Positions 9,001-12,087 of a stretch of DNA of 12,087 nucleotides are shown here, piece by piece. The stretch's first letter is position 1, and each line of letters opens with the position of its first letter. The translations under genes and the position numbers were made by a program. Where the stretch lies: contig CALLXA010000081.1 of NCBI GenBank assembly GCA_938015795.1, positions 1 through 12,087 on the forward strand. The letters run 5' to 3'. Under the pieces are notes generated by a model. It was not told the DNA's origin. It worked only from the letters and a program-made list of their open reading frames with translations, and ran no database searches. The DNA is from an uncultured bacterium. GTDB lineage: Bacteria; Patescibacteriota; Dojkabacteria; SC72.

Positions 9001-9367
9001 CTACTGTAGGAGATCCATCAGAACCAAGACTCAAATTAAAAGCCCCGTTATATTCACCTATTTCAACATTTGAAAAAGTTTCCGTAAGCAAAAGATTACC
9101 ACCAGAAGATGCATCGTAATATTTAACCTGAAAATCACAGGTATCATTACCACTACCAGTAATAACACAAGCTGGTGCACCCGCTACAACATTAAGACCT
9201 TCATAGCCCGTATCATTTCTAACAATTTTACCTTGAAAATTAATTGTTTGAGATGTAGCTGCAAAAGAATTATCACCAAAAACAAAGGATAGAAGCACAA
9301 AAACTAAAAGGGTACTTATCAAACTGATTAAGTTTTTTGATATATTGGGGCAGTATTTTTTATTCAT
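1..9367 (-). CDS. Giant secreted modular fibre/adhesin-like surface protein, 3' end outside the window
   Basis: One frame runs from ATG at 9367 to the window edge without a stop: 3122 complete codons plus one base, so the C-terminus is missing. Residues 1-37 look like a Sec signal peptide. The order that follows is: tail-fibre-like N-terminal module (about 40-215), fibre motifs including GIGTSTPGSKLEI at 427-439, repeat copy 1 (560-934), a central region with a DxDxDG loop at 1063, a lectin/gp53-like domain (about 1552-1635), a LamG-like domain (1808-2014), and repeat copy 2 (2226-3064) split by a Gly-rich insert. Composition is rich in Ser, Thr, Asn, Gly and Asp and poor in Cys, as in exported beta-rich proteins. 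No catalytic motif is visible. I infer a cell-surface fibre or adhesin that binds glycans or neighbouring cells; the exact role is unknown. A phage tail protein is the alternative, but the signal peptide and the neighbouring leuS favour a cellular gene. The start is supported by the signal peptide directly after it and by a promoter upstream; there is no Shine-Dalgarno sequence. Confidence 0.93.
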   Translation of the reverse strand, partial: MNKKYCPNISKNLISLISTLLVFVLLSFVFGDNSFAATSQTINFQGKIVRNDTGYEGLNVVAGAPACVITGSGNDTCDFQVKYYDASSGGNLLLTETFSNVEIGEYNGAFNLSLGSDGSPTVGVYSSLEEAIMSEDDMYVELLFAPGGAGSFTETFSRMSVQATAYALRSKYASQADTAFQFDSSVDGSGYTSASAGMVYYDSDENILKMYNGGAWVSLATGGGSLFTDHRSFVNLTDLTDSLILGSDSYAAIGTSTYDDYIDANIGGMPPFAFDMGAERLTLSGSQQRSGLTVYSNYSSSTDWPLVSFKIENNDAVNTVLELIQDGTGDLLSLMHGSTEVFKVDSNGAVYLHNYTTFTGTTTNRLYNVGGDLYWNGSALGSGSGSSLWTDGGTFSYLTDPADDVVIGGTTAGTAKFFFDVSTGNFGIGTSTPGSKLEIAGASSFITNTTGNITISADDAVVIKANDTEVDNIMEWRNSSNTVLSLINQNGYATFGSSTSNTGAMLTLGANTSSVAQLNLASSSGTDVAAPVSGDLWWNGTNLYFFDGSDNVDLLKGTGGDLYSEVGSVSNGSYLNVNHDDDTYEVLANGWVCVGGSNNAACSGGNWKNINESSVTVGHNLSNQWNDADSVGIIRTSINDTDIQLTNTTGFNYGLYVSPVIPTPSAQTYGKIRWDQDLDTYGKISIQTRTGNSTDSTDGTWESWKPFTTTTNYLNLEVADTHTNWIGTNATVSEGDVTRDVAYFEDEDESTVGNITKLVSSIIGGYAEATIASTDLSNFDYISAWVRSSEIGNVIKLNMGEVSATEQEEYITIDTTNVWQKVYWDISDIANSGKNAVTKLRFTNLTAASNTIYIDNVRAEKVLTENEGSAIESTPNNYLQYRVIFTTTNLSYQPKLENISFTYNSGYRIVLYDEDNVRLYNYTGATKYLKLDVATTNTSTGVGSGDGFTDGVAVSTVANGEDAVAFTFNTSETFDHPTSKLLSVMNNSVEKMYLDAQGNLFVSGSIMAGKGLVVGLINNSGSTVSTKSLVTLDSTTNNSFTTTNIEKQIGAFGVVQGVDVNNDIDKDGNCDNGDKCLIAFEGLVDVNLDNAATASKGDYIFSSTTVGKGTASLEHDGNGLVGVVASTANSGSGYVGMVFNAQNKVTADIYLNVGFDKNAYRDIYHLLADKYNSLSEAERRGLLEEGSSQALMFDNFVDGLKTDSDSSTIGLDYFDNRMGLWGGDTIDSSTLDIVGNRYLGSATATLQDSYYYDRAQSGSQGQDSDPYVLSDIGVDPNWYNGVSLQTACNSNCLKNSNLSPEYNGSLFKVTGTYGISSEHGYIDIKVLSQSPTGITAKIISSDSSCSDSNASLTFGQSYSFTAGSCSGSNITITPLRAEYNSGDTFRVASWLLEPTTTNDRGSKRVFPEHALIIGSGDSSYNYITVVDTDTQRVWMKMSGNSSVVGSSNILLNNASHDVRSVHMMNGMLYIATVSGGMEVDFVKDSSLLYDSSYMYKYNGTINSREGGLGYTISSNVVNLASTVANGVHSNVIPSQKTEEVTVGGWGYIIGDDTTTIEEIVNLPYTFNSVPSVLVSNNGYSSSEPSSLDNCSNQLVYSLEAGSSSLTNSNFQVGLGSTGGNFSSSVYYCYTWEAKGTVSPRTYSAWATDQGVTVVRGDHGNSFDLLYSSTTSDYTKHVQLTSKGDLYYTKENSGTNTADFPVVKYGVTAYDTNLTSTNSYDSSFIHSNNVGSPGVLGVDLITDLYISEGTSNISKGDNTVYISTEYGVGVIHEYQSGATGTDGNLENNGSSKYYTKDYITETMVGDKRAVYGFNNNTASDLEDLSGNGNTLVNNGGITFANSGIRGEAASFNGTNQYFSISDYDDFSFENNTMSVSFWMKKNGNPSASEYVLLKNGYEYGAWVNTNGTMQFILWTSAGANVAGVTTRGVVTDNQWHHVAFTSNGSVVSAYIDGVLDSTSTSFSGSMSNTSGSLYIGDRSSLSDAEYEGFLDEIMLTGTYLKSDNIKNIYDTGRRALDGSHSLGDTYNKLNGSTNDTRSIMVTPEGIYMYVGTEGGGISKIDLRSDTLVDTYTTSSDPVTSTNNIELLSGRNYPIFSGDVGSSGMIMGIDGFGNESTGTYYSNMTKFDQRSNKAYLWMNANIDPDDVSADIDVYVSNDNGSTYVEGNLIKTNTNGKLPEYEYSFDFTTSGDEYKVKFVIDRGAGLNSSIYIKDWALAQMDISNANGNGVYSQQEDGVISGDYIEVRHGQGTYNLVANGWVFDDNLNKWLEIQNTDSTITHSLSNQWNDADSVGMIRTDVRLTDVELSPGIDVGTGADGAITVSSDTNINTASLISGRSCSDGGDAVNYSITAFNAGGTEATLSTSPSTGCLNIGDEVLVINLQGTPSSFDNVGNYETLEVQSVSGSTVTFKNAKTKYYGDNGGDTNIGTSTTNQRVMLQRVPNYTNVTVSTASDFYPSDWDGTKGGVLFFRANGSVVVGADCSINANGKGYTKGLANTAVNATGGYGAESFCAPAGSSGVTGAGGVGGSEGSLNGVDGLCGGGGGTGQDDGATGTPGSGTAGGAGGGGGGARDDTSGYYGFGGSGGGGGYGTVGQNGEINVTAGTLADEPTGTLAGDGSIGSNTGGHAYGGTGGGGGTYGDSSLNKIYFGSGGGAGGRGLGILGGNGGDGGGILYVSSSSITVSGSISATGENGANHGEDSNDGGGGGGGAGGSIRLEGSTVDYSSGTITVSGGTGGTGHNSLDTYDGGFGGSGRIAVYYSDEKDGETANTSTTSYTNVGYNTYGIYNSPVIATPDAQSYGNVFWNQDLDTYGKISVQTRTGSSSDPTDGTWESWKPFTDGSNYIDLVDSNDNSVWSDINSTSGEGDVTRNVAYFEDEDESTAANITKFTTSTNNGYLEATISSTSLVNYDYLTTWVRSDKAGNTLRLSMGESAGNELYEDISIDASNTWQKVYWDLSDIASASRDAITKIRLTSLSTTGTSVTAYVDNVRAEKLLTTNKGSKITSSANDYLQYRVIFTTTNLSYQPKLENISFVYKTGYDIQMIDANTVRLYNNTGETKKMKLDVILGGAAIDLQSSTSGSVIIAPVLAQVDSGTNSNSIWINKTGTGGNLLRLQTMGSDMFV
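1244..1264 (-). repeat. (GGT)7 trinucleotide tract coding polyglycine
   Basis: Seven perfect GGT codons in a row, preceded by GAT and followed by GCT GGT GGA, inside the Gly-rich insert. Two five-copy tracts of the same kind lie at 1463..1477 and 1739..1753. Slippage here would add or remove whole glycines without breaking the frame. Confidence 0.9.
1664..1681 (-). repeat. (GGT)6 trinucleotide tract coding polyglycine
   Basis: Six perfect GGT codons, with GGT GGT GCT before and GCT AGA after. It is the second-longest of the polyglycine tracts in the insert. Confidence 0.9.
3326..3946 (-). other. LamG-like (concanavalin-like) domain
   Basis: Residues 1808-2014 carry the standard run of LamG-like jelly-roll landmarks in order: AVYGFNNNTASDLEDLSGNG at the start, 'EAASFNGTNQYFSI', 'NTMSVSFWMKKNG', 'DNQWHHVAFTSNG' with 'SAYIDGVLD' after it, 'GSLYIGDRS', and 'EGFLDEIMLTG'. 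Such domains are common in secreted bacterial proteins and usually bind carbohydrates or protein partners. Of all the modules in this protein this is the one I recognise most clearly. Confidence 0.85.
4463..4714 (-). other. Lectin/gp53-like beta-sandwich domain (tentative)
   Basis: Residues about 1552-1635 have the layout of H-type lectin or phage gp53-like C-terminal domains: 'NLPYTFNSVPSVLVS' (pattern 'pF~~~P~V~~s'), then a variable loop, then 'LTNSNFQVGL' (pattern 'T~~gF~v'), and finally 'YYCYTWEAKGT' (pattern 'W~AiG'). These domains bind glycans in other proteins. Assignment is by pattern only; key sugar-binding residues cannot be named. Confidence 0.45.
4715..6565 (-). other. Central region of the giant protein, mostly unassigned
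   Basis: Residues 935-1551. The first part (about 940-1140) contains alternating short hydrophobic strands and glycines, including 'GLVDVNLDNAATASKGDYIF' and 'GLVGVVASTANSGSGYVGMVF', which resemble small beta-barrel decoration-type modules in phage-like proteins; this is a weak resemblance. A likely helical stretch follows (NAYRDIYHLLADKYNSLSEA, with E and R after it, about 1145-1180). The rest is Ser/Thr/Asp-rich beta-type sequence with a few cysteine pairs (CNSNC near 1285; C-rich SSCSDS near 1340). I recognise no enzyme. Confidence 0.5.
6146..6181 (-). other. Calcium-loop-like DxDxDG motif
   Basis: Residues 1063-1074 read DIDKDGNCDNGD, with acidic residues at loop positions 1, 3, 5, 9 and 12 and glycine at 6. 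This matches the spacing of EF-hand-like or dockerin/thrombospondin-type calcium loops. No second loop or flanking EF-hand helices are evident, so it is probably a single structural calcium site in an extracellular beta domain. A cysteine two residues after the loop (GDKC) could pair with the loop's own Cys. Confidence 0.45.
6566..7690 (-). repeat. Internal protein repeat, copy 1 (uninterrupted)
   Basis: Residues 560-934 form a module that recurs as copy 2 at 2226-3064. Shared landmarks in order are LANGW/LVANGW, LSNQWNDADSVG, DLDTYGKIS, TWESWKPFT, EGDVTR.VAYFEDEDEST, NTWQKVYWD-like, DNVRAEK, and YLQYRVIFTTTNLSYQPKLE. The part from AYFEDEDEST to DNVRAEK looks like a galactose-binding-like or CBM-like jelly roll, since such modules often end in 'xIDNVxxxx'. 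This is a fold guess; ligand residues cannot be identified. In this copy only about seven residues (TNTTGFN) lie between IQL and YGLYVSPVI, where copy 2 carries its large insert. Confidence 0.85.
7691..8722 (-). other. Fibre-motif region of the giant protein (tail-spike/tail-fibre-like)
   Basis: Residues 216-559 contain short repeated signatures typical of beta-helical or trimeric fibre proteins. 'LLSLMHGSTEVFKVDSNGAVY' is the 'LxLxxgGtexFkVdsnGnv' motif. 'RLYNVGGDLYWNGSALG' and 'SGDLWWNGTNLYFFDGS' are two related 'GGDLYWNG' units. 'GIGTSTPGSKLEI' sits at 427-439. Such motifs often precede a C-terminal peptidase S74/endosialidase-chaperone domain in phage and bacterial fibres; no such domain is visible in the window, but the C-terminus is missing. 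The inferred role is an elongated shaft. Confidence 0.6.
8723..9250 (-). other. N-terminal tail-fibre-like module of the giant protein
   Basis: Residues about 40-215 follow a pattern familiar from exported fibre-like proteins. There is an opening 'INFQGKIV' strand, then a predicted beta segment ending in 'FQVKYYD', a 'LLLTETFSNVEIGEYNGAFNL' style stretch, and 'SRMSVQATAYALRSKYA', which resembles the PRxxLTxxPYALRA motif of that module. A 'MVYYDSDENILKMYNGGAWV' type strand pair follows (about 196-217), as in many tail-fibre-like proteins. The likely role is an N-terminal head from which the fibre extends. The assignment rests on motif recognition, not on a profile search. Confidence 0.65.
9257..9367 (-). 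other. Signal peptide of the giant surface protein
   Basis: Residues 1-37 have the three parts of a Sec signal peptide. A short basic start (MNKKY, with K11) is followed by a hydrophobic core from about L13 to F30 (LISLISTLLVFVLLSFVFG) and a small-residue cleavage region around NSFAA. Cleavage is expected after A36 or A37. There is no lipobox cysteine at the cleavage site, so signal peptidase I processing is more likely than lipoprotein anchoring. The mature chain would start near TSQT, directly before the tail-fibre-like module. Confidence 0.85.
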
Positions 9368-9381
9368 GTTTTTTCAGGCAT
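9364..9381 (-). other. Five-codon leader mini-ORF overlapping the giant gene start
   Basis: ATG CCT GAA AAA ACA TGA lies just downstream of the leader hairpin. Its TGA overlaps the giant gene's ATG as ATGA (9367..9364). Such overlaps can couple translation, but there is no Shine-Dalgarno sequence before this ATG and chance is a real possibility. If it were used, ribosomes finishing at TGA would be placed on the giant gene's start. Confidence 0.25.
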
Positions 9382-9384
9382 CTC

Positions 9385-9418
9385 AAACGCTTTATAAATA
9401 TACACAAATAAAGCATTT
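9385..9418 (-). promoter_or_regulatory. 11-bp hairpin in the predicted 5' leader of the giant gene
   Basis: On the minus strand AAATGCTTTAT (9418..9408) pairs with ATAAAGCGTTT (9395..9385) across a 12-base loop. In RNA all eleven positions pair, one as G-U. It begins about 6 bases after the predicted transcription start and ends 17 bases before the ATG. A run of U does not follow, so it is not an obvious terminator. A role in stabilising the long mRNA or in controlling start access is inferred. Confidence 0.6.
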
Positions 9419-9431
9419 CTATTACATATTT

Positions 9432-9460
9432 ATAATAGAAAAAAATAGAGTGCATGTCAA
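9432..9460 (-). promoter_or_regulatory. Sigma70-like promoter of the giant gene
   Basis: The minus strand reads TTGACA (9460..9455), a 17-base spacer, then TATTAT (9437..9432). The -35 box is perfect, the spacing is optimal and the -10 box matches consensus at five of six positions. Transcription should start near 9425, giving a leader of about 58 bases. A TATAAA overlaps the -10 (9434..9429) but would need a 20-base spacer. The promoter lies in the spacer after leuS, so the giant gene can be expressed independently. Confidence 0.75.
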
Positions 9461-9494
9461 AAATAATGAGCAATCTTCTACCCCAAACAAATGC

Positions 9495-11933
9495 CTATAC
9501 AACAATATTTACTATCTTCTTTGGAACATATATAAATTTTTTAATCTGTTCACCCGCCAAGTACTTCGAAAACGGTTTCTCAGAAATGATTTTCTTTTCA
9601 ATATCTTCTTCACTAGAATCGGTGCCTATAGTTATCTTGCCTCTGATTTTTCCGTTAATTTGAACAGGTATCTCAATTTCATCATCAACTAATAATTTCG
9701 TATCAAATTTTGGCCACTCTTGCATATGCACACTATAGGGGTGCCCTGTTTTGCTCCAAATCTCCTCAGCAAGATGAGGCATGGCAGGAGCAACGGAAAC
9801 TATAAGACTTTCGATGTCTCGTTTCGAAAACTTCCCCTCCTTATTAAACTCATTGTAGAATTCCATAAGCGCAGATATAGAAGTATTGAACCTGAACTCT
9901 AGGATGTCTTCTTTTATTTTTTCAACCAATCTTGCAACAGCTTTGGACTCCCTTACCCCGCTACTATCGGATGATTTTTCCCAGACATTTAGCAAGAAAT
10001 TATAGTATTTGGATACGAATCTCTTAACCCCATTTATAGTTTCAGTATTCCATTCAACATCAGATTCGTATGGTCCCATAAACATCATATATGCCCTAGT
10101 TACATCTGCTCCATATTTTTCTACCAATTCATCAGGACCAATAACATTACCTAATGACTTAGACATTTTTACTCTACCTTCACCCAAAACAGTACCATGA
10201 ATAGACCTTGCTTGATATGGCTCCTTATATGGAACAATACCAAGATCGTTTAATACTTTGTGCCAGAACCTTGAATACAAAAGATGCAAAGTAACATGCT
10301 CAGGCCCTCCCTCGTAATGATCAACTGGCAACCAATATTTCATTTTTTCAGAATCAGCAAGCATGTCCGAATTATTGGGGTCTGCATAACGAATATAATA
10401 CCAACTAGACCCGGCCCAATTAGGCATAGTATCAGTTTCTCGTTTTGCAGGACCACCACACTTAGGACAAGTAGTATTTACCCAATCAGTCATCTTAGCT
10501 AATGGAGATTCACCATTATCTGTTGGTTCATAACTGCTAACTTCTGGCAATATTATAGGCAACTGATCCTCAGGAACTTTAACTTCACCGCATTTATCAC
10601 AATGAACAATAGGAATAGGTTCACCCCAATAGTGTTGTCTTGAAAATATCCAATCTCTCAAATGATAACGTATTGTCTTTTTACCAATACCTTTTTCTTC
10701 TAAATACTCGCCCACTTTCACTCTCGCATCAACACTGCTAAGACCACTCATAAAGCCTGAGTCAAAAACAGTTCCCTCGTCTTCATAGACATCACCCGCT
10801 TCTTTTATCTCAGATCTATCTCCATTTTGACCCTCAATAACTCTAATGACAGGAAGATTGAATTTTTGAGCAAATTCGAAATCTCTCTTATCATGAGCAG
10901 GCACTCCAACTACCATTCCAGTACCAACACTTGCCAATACAAAGTCTGCAGCATACATTGGCAACTTCTTTCCCGAAATGCTATTTACGCAGTAAAGCCC
11001 CGTGAAAGCACCGCTTTTCTCTTTTATCTCGCTAATTCTTTCTAAATCACTCTTCTTGGACGTATCTTCGATATATTTCTTAACTTCTTTCCTATTTTTC
11101 TCTGGCATCTTATCTAAAAGTCTTTGCAAAATCTCATGCTCTGGTGCAACAACAACAAAAGTTGCTCCAAATTGCGTATCTGGTCTTGTTGTGGAAACCC
11201 TAACGATTTCATCAGTGCCCTCTACTTGATAATCAATATCATACCATTCTTTCCTACCAATCCAATTTCTCTGTCTAGCTTTTACGCTTTCTATATAATC
11301 CGTTTCATCTAATTCATCAGCCAATTGATCGGCATATTCTGTTATTTTTAAAACCCACTGACTAATATTTCTTTTCTCAACATCAGCACCACATCTTTCA
11401 TGCTTACCATCAACAACCTCCTCATTTGCACAACCAACTTTACATTTCGGACACCAATTAATAGGCATTTCTGCTTTATATGCCAGGCCTTTTTCATACA
11501 ACTTTAAAAATATCCACTGAGTCCATTTATAATACTCTGGATCTGTAGTATTGATTTCCCTACTCCAATCAAAAGACAATCCTAAGCTTTTTAATTGTCT
11601 TTTAAAATTCTCTATATTCTCTCGGGTTATCTCCTGTGGAGGTCTCTTCATTTTAATTGCGTAGTTCTCAGTTGGAAGTCCGAATGCATCCCACCCTATA
11701 GGGTATATAACATTGTAACCCAACATTCTTCTTAATCTAGCAACAGAATCAAACAAAGAGTCGTTCCTAGTATGCCCCATATGCATTCCTGGACCAGATG
11801 GATATGGAAACTCAATAAGCAAGTAGTACTTTGGTTTATCTTTGAGAAGATCTTTCCCCTCGTAAAACAAATCAGAAAACCACTTATCTTGCCATTTCTT
11901 TTCAAATGACTGAGGATCATACACATTTACCAT
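9495..11933 (-). CDS. leuS: Leucyl-tRNA synthetase, bacterial type, complete
   Basis: This enzyme charges tRNA-Leu with leucine using ATP, in the cytoplasm; it is a class I synthetase with an editing domain. From the ATG at 11933 it has 812 residues, normal for bacterial LeuRS (about 800-860). Landmarks are the HMGH version of HIGH at 51-54, a zinc-type CPKC at 161-164 with a partner HERCG further on, the editing domain with TTRPDTQFGATF and the conserved HDKRD (D351 corresponds to the editing Asp), a second Cys cluster at C445/C448 and C489/C492, NWAGSSWYYIRY, and KMSKS at 589-593. The C-terminal domain is intact (VQINGKIRGKI, ending KKIVNIVV). A TTG 14 codons upstream (11975) is open in frame, but it lies within the -35 element of the predicted promoter and adds residues foreign to the family. 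No Shine-Dalgarno sequence is seen. Stop is TAG. Confidence 0.98.
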   Translation of the reverse strand: MVNVYDPQSFEKKWQDKWFSDLFYEGKDLLKDKPKYYLLIEFPYPSGPGMHMGHTRNDSLFDSVARLRRMLGYNVIYPIGWDAFGLPTENYAIKMKRPPQEITRENIENFKRQLKSLGLSFDWSREINTTDPEYYKWTQWIFLKLYEKGLAYKAEMPINWCPKCKVGCANEEVVDGKHERCGADVEKRNISQWVLKITEYADQLADELDETDYIESVKARQRNWIGRKEWYDIDYQVEGTDEIVRVSTTRPDTQFGATFVVVAPEHEILQRLLDKMPEKNRKEVKKYIEDTSKKSDLERISEIKEKSGAFTGLYCVNSISGKKLPMYAADFVLASVGTGMVVGVPAHDKRDFEFAQKFNLPVIRVIEGQNGDRSEIKEAGDVYEDEGTVFDSGFMSGLSSVDARVKVGEYLEEKGIGKKTIRYHLRDWIFSRQHYWGEPIPIVHCDKCGEVKVPEDQLPIILPEVSSYEPTDNGESPLAKMTDWVNTTCPKCGGPAKRETDTMPNWAGSSWYYIRYADPNNSDMLADSEKMKYWLPVDHYEGGPEHVTLHLLYSRFWHKVLNDLGIVPYKEPYQARSIHGTVLGEGRVKMSKSLGNVIGPDELVEKYGADVTRAYMMFMGPYESDVEWNTETINGVKRFVSKYYNFLLNVWEKSSDSSGVRESKAVARLVEKIKEDILEFRFNTSISALMEFYNEFNKEGKFSKRDIESLIVSVAPAMPHLAEEIWSKTGHPYSVHMQEWPKFDTKLLVDDEIEIPVQINGKIRGKITIGTDSSEEDIEKKIISEKPFSKYLAGEQIKKFIYVPKKIVNIVV

Positions 11934-11946
11934 AATCCAAAGTATT

Positions 11947-11975
11947 TTAATATTAAGTATTAAGAATTCTATCAA
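11947..11975 (-). promoter_or_regulatory. Likely sigma70-type promoter of leuS
   Basis: The minus strand reads TTGATA (11975..11970), a 17-base spacer, then TATTAA (11952..11947). Transcription would start around 11940, leaving a leader of only about 7 bases before the ATG. This would explain the lack of a ribosome binding site and argues against the upstream TTG start. The surrounding sequence is very AT-rich, so a chance match is possible. Confidence 0.5.
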
Positions 11976-12004
11976 AAAGGAAAAACAAATGGAATACAGT
12001 ATTT

Positions 12005-12087
12005 TTAATCAAATGAAACAACCTCGTGAATCAAAGTCGATAACCAACTATAATTTGTATACATTTCGCTATCGTTTTGAAAATGGA
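12005..12087 (-). CDS. Possible C-terminal end of an upstream gene (partial)
   Basis: One minus-strand frame is open from the right edge to a TAA at 12007..12005 and gives 26 residues ending in IHEVVSFD. The composition (Glu, Asp, His, Trp, Tyr mix) looks more like a real protein than the other two frames, both of which hit stops earlier or look random. It is too short to identify. It ends about 70 bases before leuS, a reasonable gene spacing. It could also be non-coding. Confidence 0.3.
   Translation of the reverse strand, partial: HFQNDSEMYTNYSWLSTLIHEVVSFD

Noticed and set aside
1..9367. Interpretation as a prophage tail-fibre gene
   Set aside because: An N-terminal Sec signal peptide and a housekeeping neighbour point to a cellular exported protein, and no other phage gene is visible; it cannot be excluded without the left flank.
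9419..9494. Terminator after leuS
   Set aside because: No stable GC-rich stem followed by a T run is visible just after the leuS stop; the only good stem (9418..9385) lies after the next promoter and lacks a U tract.
1..11933. Alternative genetic code with TGA read as glycine, as in some CPR groups
   Set aside because: Neither gene contains an in-frame TGA and glycine is coded by GGN throughout, including conserved LeuRS glycines.
11934..11975. Longer leuS start at TTG 11975
   Set aside because: It adds 14 hydrophobic residues not expected for LeuRS and overlaps the predicted -35 box; the ATG at 11933 gives the usual N-terminus.
12049..12054. Plus-strand TATAAT as a promoter for a divergent gene to the right
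   Set aside because: No acceptable -35 box lies about 17 bases upstream, and a TATAAT is expected by chance in such AT-rich sequence.

Overview
The window holds two confidently called protein genes, both read on the minus strand, and no RNA gene, CRISPR array or insertion sequence that I can see. The larger gene is a single reading frame that starts with ATG at position 9367 and stays open to the left edge of the window: 3122 codons with no stop. It encodes the N-terminal part of a giant secreted, multidomain, fibre-like or adhesin-like surface protein. Upstream of it, at 11933..9495, is a complete gene for bacterial-type leucyl-tRNA synthetase (leuS, 812 residues). The last ~80 bases on the right may carry the tail of a third minus-strand gene.

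The DNA is AT-rich, with heavy use of ATA, AGA and TTA codons. It is read with the ordinary code: glycine is GGN and there is no in-frame TGA in either gene. The surface protein combines a Sec signal peptide, a tail-fibre-like N-terminal module, 'GIGTSTPGSKLEI'-type fibre motifs, a LamG domain, lectin-like and carbohydrate-binding-like beta modules and a Gly-rich insert. That style is common in uncultivated Patescibacteria/CPR lineages. The lineage is an inference from style, not something the sequence proves.

Layout from right to left, in the direction of transcription: a possible partial gene end (12085..12005); a sigma70-like promoter (11975..11947) almost touching leuS; leuS (11933..9495); a 127-base spacer; then the giant gene. 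The spacer holds a near-consensus promoter (TTGACA, 17 bases, TATTAT), an 11-bp hairpin early in the predicted leader, and a 5-codon mini-ORF whose TGA overlaps the giant gene's ATG. Within the giant protein the order is signal peptide, tail-fibre-like head, fibre motifs, repeat copy 1, a central region with a calcium-loop-like motif, a lectin/gp53-like domain, LamG flanked by propeller-like strands, repeat copy 2 split by a Gly-rich insert of about 470 residues, and the start of another fibre motif at the window edge.

The two genes have no evident functional link. leuS is housekeeping. The giant gene has its own strong promoter and is probably a separate, highly expressed cell-surface gene. 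The most interesting features are the size and modular construction of this protein, the duplicated module with a nested Gly-rich insertion and a nearly identical DNA patch, and the structured 5' leader.
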